The position numbers were made by a program, and so were the translations under genes. 64,000 nt of DNA, from assembly GCF_902859915.1 (NCBI RefSeq), contig NZ_CADIKK010000003.1, positions 186,001 through 250,000 of the forward strand. Reading direction: 5' to 3'. The notes under the pieces are model-generated. The model was given only the letters and a program-made list of their open reading frames with translations, had not been told where the DNA came from and ran no database searches. Positions 8,946 through 18,840 of this stretch are shown piece by piece (position 1 is the first letter of the stretch; every line of letters begins with the position of its first letter). Origin of the DNA: Paraburkholderia ultramafica. Its GTDB lineage: Bacteria; Pseudomonadota; Gammaproteobacteria; Burkholderiales; Burkholderiaceae.

Positions 8946-9539
8946 TCAGATCTTCAGACGCGATACCTTGGTGCCCTGCAACGACAGGTCGCCCATCAGG
9001 CCGGCATTGGTCAGCACGAATACCTGGACCGGCGCGGTTGCCGTGGTCGTGTCGACTGCGCCGTTGGCGCCGATCTTCACCAGTGCGACAGAGGCGTCGG
9101 CGCCGACCGACCAGCCATCCGCATTGCGGAATGTGTCCAGCGAGTCCTGCGTCATGAACAGGAAGATGATGGCCTTCGACTGCGCGCCCGCCTGCAGGCC
9201 GAACGAGCCGGAAGTCGTGCTGTAGTAGCCGACCGTGCTGCCGCCGACGCGCAGTGCCCCGTCGCCGTGCTGAGCGCCGACGATCAGGCCCGCCTGCAGA
9301 ACCGACGGGAACACGAGCACGCCGCGCGCCTTCGAGACCAGTTCGCGCGAACCCTTCACGGACGTGAAAAGCCGCGACATTGCGCCGTCGACGTCGGCGT
9401 CGATCGAATGGCGTCTGGAGGCGTCGGTGGCGGGCGTGGGGTTGTTGCTGCTGGGCGACGTGGTGGTGCACCCAGCGAGTGCAATGCCTCCGAAAGCGAG
9501 CGCAGCGGTAGCCTTCAACATGAAGTTTCGTCTTTGCAT
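8946..9539 (-). CDS. SYLF-domain lipoprotein
   Basis: 197 residues from the ATG at 9539, which has GGAG seven bases upstream. The N-terminus is a lipoprotein signal with lipobox LAGC (C24), then a Ser/Thr/Pro linker, then a SYLF (YSC84/DUF500) domain with AQHGDGALRVGG, YYSTTSGSFGLQAGAQS and DGWSVGADASVALVKIGANG. SYLF domains bind lipids; bacterial members are outer-membrane or periplasmic lipoproteins of unclear role. It stands alone on the minus strand. Confidence 0.88.
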   Translation of the reverse strand: MQRRNFMLKATAALAFGGIALAGCTTTSPSSNNPTPATDASRRHSIDADVDGAMSRLFTSVKGSRELVSKARGVLVFPSVLQAGLIVGAQHGDGALRVGGSTVGYYSTTSGSFGLQAGAQSKAIIFLFMTQDSLDTFRNADGWSVGADASVALVKIGANGAVDTTTATAPVQVFVLTNAGLMGDLSLQGTKVSRLKI

Positions 9540-10020
9540 CGTTTTTCTCCGTATGGTTCCGGGGCGCAACCTCGGCGATGTTGCCGGATTGCCTTTAAGT
9601 TATATCACGCGCAAGCGTAAAAGGCGCACTTCGCCGTCAAGCGAAAAGCCTTGTACGGCGGGGCTTTGCGGCTAACCCTAAGACGTCGGACTGTAATTTT
9701 GACCTGCCTCGATACGGACCGGGGAGGCTCGCGCGGCGGGTTCGATTGGCTTGCGGCGCAGCGTGCCTGCCGCGCGCTCACGCGCGCGAGGTGGAATGGC
9801 GACCGTGCGAACAGTCCGTTTTTACCGATTTTCAGGACCGGTGTCTGATTTTGAAATCGAATCAAAAGTGTTGCCTGGACGCCGCAGTCCGGTGCGTCGT
9901 CGTCGCAAGATGCATCGGGCGGGGCAGCAGGCGCTGCGAAACTCATGCCGTCAGCAGGCGTGCGCCGCGATCTCCTCGGTGATTTCTTCGTCGCGCGATG
10001 CGTGGCGTCGCAGCGCGCGC
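9540..10020. other. Intergenic region, no gene recognised
   Basis: About 480 bases between two minus-strand genes. It should hold the promoter of the SYLF gene near 9570-9640. A short inverted repeat (AAAGCC with GGCTTT, about 9645-9669) is visible. Long frames here are GC-rich shadows. Confidence 0.4.
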
Positions 10021-10470
10021 TCATCCATGGTTCGCTGGACTTTTGACCGGCGGCGCCCGCCGCAGCGCGCGGCGCACCATGCCGATCAGCATGCCGAGCA
10101 GGAACAGCGCGGCCGCCGGCACGACCCAGTAGCCGACGAACGCGTGCCATAGATAAGCCATCAGGGTCGAGCGGCGCACGCTGTATTCATTGCGCGCGTC
10201 CTGCTGGCGCGGCGCATTGGCGGCCAGCACGTCGGCCGGACAGCCGGCCGCTTGCGCGTCGCCGGGTTTGCCGTGGCAGCGCGCAGGCGCGCCGGCCGCG
10301 CGTTGTGCGTCGGTGAAATTCCAGGTGGTCAGCGCACGGTCGAGGTCGACGGCGTTGTACGCCATTTCCTCGCGGATCTCGTTGACCGCAACGATCGCCA
10401 CGGGCACGGCCCAAAATACGATGACGACCAGCCACCGCCTCAACCAGCGGTTTTTATGCTTCGATACCAT
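10021..10470 (-). CDS. Hypothetical two-helix membrane protein
   Basis: 149 residues with a basic N-terminus (MVSKHKNRWLRRW), a transmembrane helix at about 13-29, a periplasmic-type loop with two cysteines, and a second helix near 105-132 followed by a basic tail. GGAGG lies five bases before the ATG, supporting expression. I do not recognise the family; nothing nearby suggests a pathway. Confidence 0.65.
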   Translation of the reverse strand: MVSKHKNRWLRRWLVVIVFWAVPVAIVAVNEIREEMAYNAVDLDRALTTWNFTDAQRAAGAPARCHGKPGDAQAAGCPADVLAANAPRQQDARNEYSVRRSTLMAYLWHAFVGYWVVPAAALFLLGMLIGMVRRALRRAPPVKSPANHG

Positions 10471-10713
10471 CCTTGCCTCCGATCGATGCTCAGCAGCACC
10501 AACGACAAGATGGCGGCCCGTCTAATAGTTGTATATGGGGGTGGGCCGTCTCCGCAGCCATCATAGAAGAAAAAGGCGCGTTCAGGCGGGTGGACTGCGA
10601 AGAGGGGGGCGACGGGAGAGACAGGCAATGGCCGCGCCGGACAATAGCGCGGCCGTGTTCGAGCGATGAGCGCTCGGTCACCGTGTTCGTCACACGGCGC
10701 CGCTGCGCTGCGT

Positions 10714-11010
10714 TCAGTTAGCCGGTGCGGACGACAGGCAGGTCTTCATGAACGCCTTGCGGTCGTCGCCTTTCTTGCCGGCGGCTTGCGTGTTGCACGC
10801 CTTCATCTTGTCCTGCTGGGACATCGGCGCGGCGGCGGCCGGCTTCGCGGACAGGCAGGTCTTCATGAACGCCTTGCGGTCGTCACCTTTCTTGTCGCCG
10901 GCCTGCTTGTTACAGTCGGCCATTTTAGTTTGCTGGCTGTTCTGCGCGAACACCGGCGAAACGAGAACCGCGCCGAGCACCAGCGTAGCGATAGCGGATT
11001 GGATTTTCAT
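10714..11010 (-). CDS. PsiF-repeat exported protein
   Basis: 98 residues from the internal ATG that begins a signal peptide (MKIQSAIATLVLGAVLVSPVFA). The mature part is two PsiF repeats, each with a C-x12-GDDRKAFMKTCLS pattern (GDKKGDDRKAFMKTCLS and GKKGDDRKAFMKTCLS). E. coli psiF is phosphate-starvation induced; the molecular function is unknown. A Pho box was not identified by eye. The upstream 20 codons of the open frame are probably not translated. Confidence 0.88.
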   Translation of the reverse strand: MKIQSAIATLVLGAVLVSPVFAQNSQQTKMADCNKQAGDKKGDDRKAFMKTCLSAKPAAAAPMSQQDKMKACNTQAAGKKGDDRKAFMKTCLSSAPAN

Positions 11011-11446
11011 GTGACACTCCATCGGTGGTGAAAACGTTTTTGGTCGTCCATGCGCGGGCGTCAACGCCATCCAGGGCCCCCCGGCACGTCCATTATGGCA
11101 ACTGCTGTCTGCCTGAACGGACAGAAGCGCATTCCGGTTGACAGGCGCTCACGCTCGTTTTCCCCTACGCGAAGGGGCAGGGCAAGGGGCCGGCGCTTGA
11201 AGCAGGCGAATGGCGGCAGTGTCGAGTTATGCTATGCAATCCAGATCAATTAATTAAGCTTATTTCAAATGAATTGAGTCGACCACTGTTTGAGATGACT
11301 GGTGAAAAATTTAAATGCTATTTGCGTTGCTGCGAATGCAAATGAATAGAAAATCGTCACAAAAGTCGGCCACATGCGATGTGGGTAATGTTGACTCGAA
11401 CGTGGTTCCGATTGACCGTCTTTTTGCAAGCCATAGGAGGCTCGCC
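11011..11446. other. Divergent intergenic region
   Basis: 436 bases between the psiF-like gene and the YCII gene. The part from 11240 to 11350 is distinctly AT-rich (TTAATTAAGCTT, AATTTAAATG) and is the likely promoter area. No gene or clear operator can be supported. Confidence 0.5.
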
Positions 11447-11743
11447 ATGCACTACCTGTTGATGTACGACCTCGTGTCCGACTACCTCGAACGACGCGCC
11501 GCGTATCGTGACGAGCATCTGCGTCTCGCGTGGGCGGCGGCTGAACGCGGTGAGCTGGTGCTGGCCGGCGCGTTGACCGAACCCACGGACTGCGCGATGC
11601 TGCTCTTCAAGGGCGACTCTGCCACTGCCGCCGAAGCCTTTGCCAGAGCGGATCCGTACGTGCGTGCCGGACTCGTGACTCACTGGCGCGTGCGCGAGTG
11701 GACGACGGTGGTGGGTGATAGCGCCGCGAAACCTACGCGCTAG
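11447..11743 (+). CDS. YCII-related domain protein
   Basis: 98 residues. The start is set by AGGAGG six bases upstream of ATG 11447. The sequence begins MHYLLMYDLVSDYLERRAAY and contains HLRLAWAAAERGELVLAGAL, the YCII/muconolactone-isomerase-like ferredoxin fold; E. coli YciI is a close relative in form. Function is unknown for most members. The gene is monocistronic. Confidence 0.85.
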   Translation: MHYLLMYDLVSDYLERRAAYRDEHLRLAWAAAERGELVLAGALTEPTDCAMLLFKGDSATAAEAFARADPYVRAGLVTHWRVREWTTVVGDSAAKPTR

Positions 11744-12326
11744 AAGCAAGTCAAACAAGCCGCATCAACCATGCGGGAAGGGGCAAAGAGGGCGCACGCG
11801 CAAGCAGCGCATGCGCCTCCATCACCGCACGATGCCTTGATGCGTATGCGCTGTTCGCGCGCCGCCCGCGGGTGTTGCACCCGCCATTCGCGGGGATGCC
11901 AAATGCGTAAAAATATGGTGTCAATCGAGATTGAAATTCGTAAATGCAATTCAGTGCTGTAGCGTGTAGTTGTGCAATGCAATAGTGCGGTCTGTCGTCG
12001 AGATGGCCAGTGCTTCTGTGACAGCAATGCGTGAAATGACGCAGTGAAAAGGACAAGATTGTTTCTATCCGTAACACTTGCCTCAACTGTATTCACGAAA
12101 ACCCTGGTGATGGTATGCTTCGTGCACAAATTCTCCTATGCACGAGTGAGACCACGTTTTGTGCTTCGCAATAGGGACAAACCGCACCAAGTCAGGGCGG
12201 TATTGACCAGCCAACAGAACGTACAAAACATATTTGTGCAACCGAGGGCCGCACACGGATCGTGAAAGTTGAATCCGTGGCCGGCCCAAAGCCGCGGCCC
12301 GGCCAGGGCCGCGTGGAGAAAACCCA
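11744..12326. other. 583-base gap upstream of the exopolysaccharide locus
   Basis: No gene supported. Composition is lower in GC than its flanks between about 11900 and 12240. A 73-codon frame at 12044-12265 has no ribosome site and no family features. The region probably holds regulatory DNA for the DUF4096-type gene; GGAG at about 12314 serves its start. Confidence 0.45.
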
Positions 12327-13502
12327 ATGTTTTTCGATGAGCTAAGCAATGACGAATGGGCGCTGCTGGCAGTTCTTGTCTCTGACGAGCCGGCCGTCCG
12401 TCTGAACCGACGCGGTCGGCCCCGCGCCGAACCGCGGATCGTGGCGAATGCCGTCCTGTGGATTCTGACCACCGGCGAACCCTGGTCGAAGCTGCCAGGC
12501 CGCTATCCGTCGGGTCCCACGTGTCGGCGCCGGTTTGAAGAATGGCAACTGAACGGCACGCTGCTCGAAATGGTCCGGCTGTTGTCGCAAACCGGGCGCA
12601 CCTTCGCGTACGTCCCCCAGCCGGCGCCGCCCGTCGCGGCCAAACCCGCAGCGCCGGCAGCGGAAACACCCAGCATGCGCGACGAGAGTTTGCGTGGCGT
12701 GTCGTGGAAGAGCCCCGAGTCGTGGCAGGCGGCCGGCGTGTCGGGCACGCTGAGCAACTGGCGTTCGGCCGATCCGATCGCCGACATCACGCGCCAGTTG
12801 TCCGGCCTCGCGCCTGCGGCGCCGGCGCCGGTGACACGCGCGCAAGCTGCGTCCGCCGCCTCCTTGCGGCCCGCGCCGCGTGCCGCTGTGCCTGCCGGCC
12901 TTGGCGAAGCGCGTGCGGTCGGTGCGGCGATGGAACATCTGGATTCGGCGATCGCGTCGGCACGCCGCGCGCACGCGCCGGGCGAACAGCGCAGCCCGCT
13001 GTCGATGAGTCTCGCGCCGCGCGGCACGCAGATCGCGGACCCGCACGGCTATCTGATTTACGTCGTGGCCGAGCAGGTGCCCAACGCAATGTATCGCGCA
13101 TGGGCTGAAATCATGAAGGACGGCAAACGCGTCGAGCGTTCCGGCCTCGTCGGCCCGCGCTTTGCGGATGCGGCTGCGGCGGAGCAGTACGCGCTCGAAT
13201 GGGCGCGGCAGTGGATCGACCGGGAGCGCGTGACGCAGGCCGCGGCCGAACCTGCCGGCGCGGCTCAAGCACCTTCGGCGCATGCGTCCAGGCAGGCGGC
13301 TCGTCCGTTGCCCGCGTTGCGTCATGTGCCGGAGCCCGTGGCGGTGAATCATGGCGCGCCTTTGCACGGTCCGCTCAATGCGTTCCGTGGACCGCTGCGC
13401 CGTTCTCCCGGTGAAGCGGCTGCCGCGAGCGCGGCGACCGACAGCAGTGCATCAGATCGTTATCCGTCGTCCTATACAGAACTCATCTCCCACGCGGGAT
13501 GA
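12327..13502 (+). CDS. Transposase-derived DUF4096-type protein, putative regulator
   Basis: 391 residues. Residues 1-90 resemble the N-terminal DUF4096 domain of IS4/IS5-family transposases (LSNDEWALLAVLV, NRRGRPRAEPRIVANAVLWI, TGEPWSKLPGRYPSGPTCRR), a DNA-binding helix-turn-helix part. No DDE catalytic domain follows. Instead there is an Ala/Pro-rich linker (about 90-230) and a small C-terminal domain (about 235-300, GYLIYVVAEQVPNAMYRAWAE) with a disordered tail. No terminal inverted repeats flank it, so it looks domesticated rather than mobile. It is convergent with bceA at the edge of the exopolysaccharide genes, and a regulatory role is inferred only. Confidence 0.7.
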   Translation: MFFDELSNDEWALLAVLVSDEPAVRLNRRGRPRAEPRIVANAVLWILTTGEPWSKLPGRYPSGPTCRRRFEEWQLNGTLLEMVRLLSQTGRTFAYVPQPAPPVAAKPAAPAAETPSMRDESLRGVSWKSPESWQAAGVSGTLSNWRSADPIADITRQLSGLAPAAPAPVTRAQAASAASLRPAPRAAVPAGLGEARAVGAAMEHLDSAIASARRAHAPGEQRSPLSMSLAPRGTQIADPHGYLIYVVAEQVPNAMYRAWAEIMKDGKRVERSGLVGPRFADAAAAEQYALEWARQWIDRERVTQAAAEPAGAAQAPSAHASRQAARPLPALRHVPEPVAVNHGAPLHGPLNAFRGPLRRSPGEAAAASAATDSSASDRYPSSYTELISHAG

Positions 13503-13622
13503 GCGCGGCGGTCAGCGCGGCGGCTAGCACGGCGTCGGCATAACAGCAGTTCCCCGCGGCCGTCAGGAGCAACCGCCGCAGGTTCCCGCTTCATTCGTTG
13601 TGGTTCCAACTGTGTTACCCGA

Positions 13623-15176
13623 TCACTGGCGTCCATACGTGTCGTCGAAGCGCACGATATCGTCTTCGCCGAGATACGAACCGGACTGGACCTCGATCAT
13701 TTCGAGCGGCATCTTGCCCGGGTTCTCGAGACGGTGAGTGACGCCCAGCGGAATATAAGCCGATTCGTTTTCGGAGACGATAAAGCGCTCTTCACCTCGC
13801 GTGACGAGCGCGGTGCCGCGCACGACGATCCAATGTTCGGCGCGGTGATGATGCATTTGCAGCGAGAGCCGCGCGCCCGGTTTCACGACGATACGTTTGA
13901 CCTGGAAGCGCTCGCCGGTGTCGACGGAATCGTAGTTGCCCCACGGCCGATGCACCTTGCGATGGTTGGCCGCTTCAAGGCCGCCGTCCTCGCGAATCCG
14001 GCCGACGATCTTCTTGACGTCCTGCACGCGCGACTTGTCAGCGACGAGAATCGCGTCGGCCGTTTCGACCACCACGAGATCCTGTGTGCCGACGCAGGCA
14101 ATCAGGCGTCCTTCGGAATGCGCAAAGGTCGACGTTGCGCCTTCGAACATCACGCGGCCGCGGCCCACGTTGCGCTCGGCGTCTTTCTCGGAGATGTCCC
14201 AGATCGCGTCCCACGAACCCACGTCCGACCAGCCCGCCTGCAACGGCACGACCACGCCGGAGGCGGCGCTTTGATCGGTGCCGAGCTGCTCCATCACCGC
14301 GTAGTCGATCGAATTCGACGGCGATGCGCTGAACGCGTCGCGTTGCAGACGGAAGAAGTCGCCATCCGCCTTGCCGCCCGCGAACGCGGCTGCGCACGCT
14401 TCGTAAATGGCCGGCTGGAAATGGCGGATCGCCTTCAGCCAGGTCGACGCGCGCATGATGAAGATGCCGCTATTCCACCAATACTCCCGCGATTCGATAT
14501 AACGCTGCGCGAGCTCCAGGTGCGGCTTCTCGACGAAGCGGTCGAGCTGATGCGCGCCGATCTTGCTGGATGCTTCGTTATCCGTAGCGTGTGCGTGATC
14601 AGGTGTGCCAAGCGCCGCGCCGATGCGAATGTAGCCATAGCCGGTTTCCGCACGGGTCGGCACGATGCCCATCGTGACGATGTGACCGGCCGCCGCGTGC
14701 TGCACGCCGGCAGCCACCGCAGCATGAAATCCGTCGCTGTCGGTGACCGCGTGATCGGCGGGCATCACGACCATGATGCCGTCCTCGTCCTGCGCGGCGA
14801 TCGACAGGGCGGCCACCGTCAGCGCCGGCGCCGTGTCGCGGCCGACGGGTTCGAGAATCAGCCGGGTCGGCTTGCCGCTGGTGCGCAACTGTTCGGCGGT
14901 GGTGAAGCGCTGTTCTTCATTGGCCACCACGACCAGTTGCTCGGTGAGCGGGTAGCCGGATTCGAGTCCGTCGAGCCGGCGGGTGGTGGATTGCAGCAGC
15001 GAGTCTTCGCCGAGCAGGCCGATCAGCTGTTTCGGATGCTGTTCGCGCGACATCGGCCACAGCCGTGTGCCGGAGCCGCCCGCGAGAATCACGGGATGAA
15101 CTTTGAGCTTGACGTTCATGGGCGTAGCTTGCGTGGACCGGGTGTCGGCGGGTGTCGCCGTGACCGGAGCTGTCAT
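13623..15176 (-). CDS. bceA: Mannose-1-phosphate guanylyltransferase / mannose-6-phosphate isomerase
   Basis: 517 residues. The nucleotidyltransferase signature GGSGTRLWPMSRE is at 33-45; the C-terminal cupin isomerase domain contains MHHHRAEHWIVV and IPLGVTHRLENPG. The bifunctional enzyme converts fructose-6-phosphate to mannose-6-phosphate and mannose-1-phosphate to GDP-mannose, feeding mannose and, through Gmd, rhamnose into the polymer. GAGGAG lies six bases before the ATG. It faces bceB across a 641-base control region, as in known bce clusters. Confidence 0.95.
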   Translation of the reverse strand: MTAPVTATPADTRSTQATPMNVKLKVHPVILAGGSGTRLWPMSREQHPKQLIGLLGEDSLLQSTTRRLDGLESGYPLTEQLVVVANEEQRFTTAEQLRTSGKPTRLILEPVGRDTAPALTVAALSIAAQDEDGIMVVMPADHAVTDSDGFHAAVAAGVQHAAAGHIVTMGIVPTRAETGYGYIRIGAALGTPDHAHATDNEASSKIGAHQLDRFVEKPHLELAQRYIESREYWWNSGIFIMRASTWLKAIRHFQPAIYEACAAAFAGGKADGDFFRLQRDAFSASPSNSIDYAVMEQLGTDQSAASGVVVPLQAGWSDVGSWDAIWDISEKDAERNVGRGRVMFEGATSTFAHSEGRLIACVGTQDLVVVETADAILVADKSRVQDVKKIVGRIREDGGLEAANHRKVHRPWGNYDSVDTGERFQVKRIVVKPGARLSLQMHHHRAEHWIVVRGTALVTRGEERFIVSENESAYIPLGVTHRLENPGKMPLEMIEVQSGSYLGEDDIVRFDDTYGRQ

Positions 15177-15366
15177 GTTGGACTCCTCGAGGCTGGGTGA
15201 ATGCGTCGAGTTTTATCATGAAGTCAGGAATCAATAAAAGTGCGTTAAATAGAAACTATATAAAACGCGCAATAAAATTATCCGCTTGATGAAGAAATAA
15301 TGTCCGACGAATTTATAAAAAAGAAAAATTACCAGAAAAAAATAGGCGGCAATTTTTTTACGCCCG

Positions 15367-15381
15367 ATTCTGCGTCAGAAT
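15367..15381. promoter_or_regulatory. Palindrome ATTCTG-CGT-CAGAAT, possible operator
   Basis: Perfect six-base arms around three bases in the divergent bceA-bceB spacer. The size fits a dimeric regulator site, but no regulator is known to bind it. Confidence 0.4.
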
Positions 15382-15623
15382 GACACCGCGCGGGGCGGCG
15401 TAAGCTTCGTAGGAAACCACGCGAGAAGGCCTGCATCGCCTTACGGCTTAACCTGTTTAACGCCTTTCAAGCACGCAATCCGGTAACAATTGCCGAACAA
15501 AACTCAGAAAAAATACTGAAACTTTGACTGATACAATTTGAGATATTTTGCGGTCTTGCAGTACGAATTTTAATATCGCTTTATCTATACTTGTACAAGG
15601 GTATTCACTCATTCCGACACAGA

Positions 15624-15664
15624 TTTTTCGATCCGGCCATCAGACATTTTTCCGGATCGGGAAA
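15624..15664 (+). promoter_or_regulatory. Long hairpin in the bceB leader
   Basis: CGATCCGG (15629-15636) and CCGGATCG (15652-15659) pair perfectly; flanking TTTTT and GGAAA extend the stem to 13 pairs with two G-T wobbles. The loop is 15 bases. No T-run follows, so this is not a simple terminator; a transcript-level or protein-binding role is possible. Confidence 0.5.
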
Positions 15665-15817
15665 TGGCAGGGCAATCGCACCGGCTCAATCAGTTTCGCG
15701 TCGCGCATGAATTGGCGGACGCGCTTACCGGCGTGGTGCGCTCGCTTGCCGGACTGAGCTGCGACGGATTTAACCAACCAACGGACGGCACTTGACTGAC
15801 GAACTGAGGGACAGCGC

Positions 15818-17215
15818 ATGCTGAGCGTTCTATCGAGAATCATCGACATCGCCATGGTCGCGCTCGGCGCCGCCATCGCGGCGGCCGTGCACAGCGGGAA
15901 AGTCGTGTGGCTTGACGATATGCAAAGCGTGTCGCTCGCGTTCGGCTGTCTGCTGGTGGTGGTGTTTTTCCCGGCGCTGGGCATCTATCAGTCGTGGCGC
16001 GGCAAGCCGCTGTACGACCTGCTGTCGCGCGTCTCGGGCGGCTGGGTGATGGTGGAAATCACCGGCGTGCTGATCAGTTTCAGCCTGCACCGTGCGGACA
16101 ACCTGTCGCGGCTGTGGCTCGTGTATTGGGCGATTGCGACGATCGCGCTGCTGATCGTCACCAAGATGGTCGTCTACTCGATCCTGCGCGGGCTGCGCCG
16201 CGAAGGCTTTAATCAGCGCGCGGTGGCGATCGTCGGCGGCGCGCCGTATGGGCGCTTCCTGATCGAGCAGATGCGCAGCCGCCCGGAAGCGGGCTTCAGC
16301 CCGGTCGTGGTGTTCGACGAGGACAGCACGATCAATCCCTACGAGGACCCGGACGCGGGCGACGCGATCGACGGCGTGCCGGTCGAGCGCGACTATCAGC
16401 GGATGATCCAGCTGGTGCGCCAGCGTGCGATCCGCGAGTTGTGGCTGGCGCTGCCGATCTCGAAGGAGAAGGCGATCCATCGCTTCGTGATGGATCTGCG
16501 CAACGACTTCGTGAACATCCGCTTCATTCCGGACGTGCGCAGCCTCACGCTGTTCAATCAGCCGATGGTCGAGCTGCTCGGCGTGCCCGCGATCAACCTG
16601 GCCGCGTCGCCGATCACCGATCTGCGCGTGCTGCCCAAGCGCGTGTTCGACCGCCTGTTCGCGCTGGCCGCGCTGACCGCGCTGGCGCCGCTGATGCTGG
16701 TGATCGCGGCGCTGGTGAAGCTCAGCTCGCCGGGCCCGGTGTTCTTCCGCCAGAAGCGCAAGGGCATCGACGGCAATCAGTTCGAGATCTACAAGTTCCG
16801 CTCGATGAAGATGCACAAGGAAGAGGCCGGCAAGATCACCCAGGCCACGCGGCGCGACCCGCGCATCACCGCGGTCGGCGCGTTCCTGCGCCGCACCAGC
16901 CTCGACGAGCTGCCGCAATTCATCAACGTGCTGCGCGGCGAGATGTCGGTGGTCGGCCCGCGTCCGCATGCGCTCGAACACGACGACATCTACAAGGATC
17001 TGGTGAAGGGCTACATGCACCGCTACCGGATCAAGCCGGGCATCACCGGGTGGGCACAGATCAACGGCTATCGCGGCGAAACTGACCGCATCGAAAAGAT
17101 GATGGGCCGCGTCAAGCTCGATCTGTACTACATGCAGCACTGGACCTTCTGGCTCGACATCAAGATCGTCGTGCTGACGCTGTGGAAGGGCTTCGCGGGC
17201 AGTAACGCTTATTGA
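15818..17215 (+). CDS. bceB: Undecaprenyl-phosphate glucose phosphotransferase
   Basis: 465 residues: N-terminal hydrophobic segments, a central nucleotide-binding-like domain, and a C-terminal sugar-transferase domain starting after one more helix (about 285). The latter has [55 protein letters not shown] and [17 protein letters not shown]. This WcaJ/PssY-type enzyme starts repeat-unit assembly by moving glucose-1-phosphate onto the lipid carrier in the inner membrane. It heads the plus-strand operon; GAGGGA precedes the ATG. Confidence 0.94.
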   Translation: MLSVLSRIIDIAMVALGAAIAAAVHSGKVVWLDDMQSVSLAFGCLLVVVFFPALGIYQSWRGKPLYDLLSRVSGGWVMVEITGVLISFSLHRADNLSRLWLVYWAIATIALLIVTKMVVYSILRGLRREGFNQRAVAIVGGAPYGRFLIEQMRSRPEAGFSPVVVFDEDSTINPYEDPDAGDAIDGVPVERDYQRMIQLVRQRAIRELWLALPISKEKAIHRFVMDLRNDFVNIRFIPDVRSLTLFNQPMVELLGVPAINLAASPITDLRVLPKRVFDRLFALAALTALAPLMLVIAALVKLSSPGPVFFRQKRKGIDGNQFEIYKFRSMKMHKEEAGKITQATRRDPRITAVGAFLRRTSLDELPQFINVLRGEMSVVGPRPHALEHDDIYKDLVKGYMHRYRIKPGITGWAQINGYRGETDRIEKMMGRVKLDLYYMQHWTFWLDIKIVVLTLWKGFAGSNAY

Positions 17216-17315
17216 GTCCGGCGATCGAGCCCCGGTCATGCAAACGCAACGCAGCGCGTGACCGCACGCCTGAATCAACTCCACCGAATCAACTCCTTTT
17301 CCCGAGGTGCAACAC

Positions 17316-18794
17316 ATGAACCTGACGATCATCGGTAGCGGCTACGTAGGCCTCGTGACGGGCGCATGTCTGGCCGACATCGGCCACGACGTGTTCTGTC
17401 TCGACGTCGATCAGCGCAAGATCGACGTGCTCAATAACGGCGGCGTGCCGATCCATGAACCGGGTCTGCAGGAGATCATCGCGCGCAATCGCAAGGCCGG
17501 ACGCCTGAAGTTCTCGACCGATGTCGAGGCCGCGGTCGCGCACGGCGATATCCAGTTCATCGCGGTCGGCACGCCGTCCGACGAGGACGGTTCCGCCGAC
17601 CTGCAATACGTGCTGGCCGCGGCGCGCAATATCGGCCGCCATATGACGGGCTTCAAGGTGATCGTCGACAAATCGACGGTGCCGGTCGGCACGGCGTCGC
17701 GCGTGCGCGAGGTGGTCGCCGCCGAGCTGGCCGCGCGCAACGTCAGCCACATGTTCTCGGTGGTGTCGAATCCGGAGTTCCTGAAGGAAGGCGCGGCGGT
17801 GGAAGACTTCACGCGGCCCGATCGCATCGTGCTCGGTTGCGACGAGGACGTGCCCGGCGAAAAGGCGCGCGAACTGATGAAGCGCCTCTACGCGCCGTTC
17901 AACCGCAATCGCGAACGCACGCTGTACATGGACGTGCGCTCGGCCGAATTCACCAAGTACGCGGCCAACGCCATGCTCGCCACGCGCATCTCGTACATGA
18001 ACGAGCTGGCCAATCTGGCCGACCGCGTCGGCGCGGACATCGAGGCGGTGCGCCGCGGTATCGGCTCCGATCCGCGCATCGGTTACGACTTCCTGTATGC
18101 CGGCTGCGGCTACGGCGGCTCGTGTTTTCCGAAAGACGTGCAGGCGCTGATCCGCACGGCGGCCGACCACAACGCGAACCTGCGCATTCTCGAAGCGGTG
18201 GAAGCCGTCAACGACACGCAGAAGAGAATCCTCGCGCACAAGATCGTCGCGCGGCTGGGCGAAGACCTGTCGGACCGCACGTTCGGCGTGTGGGGCCTCG
18301 CGTTCAAACCGAACACCGACGACATGCGCGAAGCGCCGAGCCGTCCGCTGATCGCCGAACTGCTGCGCCGTGGCGCGCGCGTGAAGGCCTACGACCCGGT
18401 CGCGATCGACGAATCGAAGCGCGTGTTCGCGCTCGATCTGCAGGACGTGCCGCAGCAGCACGCACGCCTGTCGTTCGTGAACGAAGAGATGGAAGCGGCC
18501 GAGGGCGTCGACGCGCTGGTGATTCTCACCGAATGGAAGGTCTTCAAGAGCCCGGACTTCGATTCGCTCAAGCAGATCCTGAAGACGCCGCTGATTTTCG
18601 ACGGCCGCAATCTGTATGAGCCGGATGCGCTGCTCGAACTGGGTATCGAGTATCACGCGATCGGGCGGCAGCACGCTTTGCGCAATGCGCCGGCCAAGGT
18701 CGGCGCGCACAGCATGCCGCTTGCCGAAGCCGCTGCGGACCCGCATGCGTTCGCAACCGGCTCCGGCCGTGAGACCGCCGCTGCGAGCCATTAG
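17316..18794 (+). CDS. bceC: UDP-glucose 6-dehydrogenase
   Basis: 492 residues from ATG 17316 (GAGG eight bases upstream; an in-frame GTG at 17307 overlaps that site and is less likely). The NAD loop [20 protein letters not shown] is at the N-terminus and the catalytic cysteine lies in [12 protein letters not shown] (C270). It oxidises UDP-glucose to UDP-glucuronate, the acidic sugar of cepacian. A roughly 40-residue C-terminal extension rich in Ala and His is beyond the usual core. Confidence 0.94.
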   Translation: MNLTIIGSGYVGLVTGACLADIGHDVFCLDVDQRKIDVLNNGGVPIHEPGLQEIIARNRKAGRLKFSTDVEAAVAHGDIQFIAVGTPSDEDGSADLQYVLAAARNIGRHMTGFKVIVDKSTVPVGTASRVREVVAAELAARNVSHMFSVVSNPEFLKEGAAVEDFTRPDRIVLGCDEDVPGEKARELMKRLYAPFNRNRERTLYMDVRSAEFTKYAANAMLATRISYMNELANLADRVGADIEAVRRGIGSDPRIGYDFLYAGCGYGGSCFPKDVQALIRTAADHNANLRILEAVEAVNDTQKRILAHKIVARLGEDLSDRTFGVWGLAFKPNTDDMREAPSRPLIAELLRRGARVKAYDPVAIDESKRVFALDLQDVPQQHARLSFVNEEMEAAEGVDALVILTEWKVFKSPDFDSLKQILKTPLIFDGRNLYEPDALLELGIEYHAIGRQHALRNAPAKVGAHSMPLAEAAADPHAFATGSGRETAAASH

Positions 18795-18840
18795 GCCAGC
18801 AGGTCGCCAGGTCACCACGCGCCTCGTCAAGGAGCCCGCC

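Larger units (their letters stand above)
15177..15817. promoter_or_regulatory. bceA-bceB divergent control region
   Basis: 641 bases, AT-rich over 15220-15360 and 15500-15600, with no gene. It must contain the promoters of bceA (minus) and of the long bceB operon (plus). Two structures stand out and are listed separately: a 6-3-6 palindrome and a 13-bp hairpin in the bceB leader. Promoter hexamers could not be assigned with confidence. Confidence 0.6.

Noticed and set aside
8722..9471. 249-codon minus-strand frame beside the SYLF gene
   Set aside because: Overlaps the SYLF gene on the same strand in another frame and shows shadow composition.
12044..12265. 73-codon frame before the DUF4096-type gene
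   Set aside because: No ribosome site, no known motif; lower GC DNA readily opens such frames.
12327..13502. Intact IS5-type insertion sequence
   Set aside because: No DDE domain, no terminal inverted repeats or target duplication seen around the gene.
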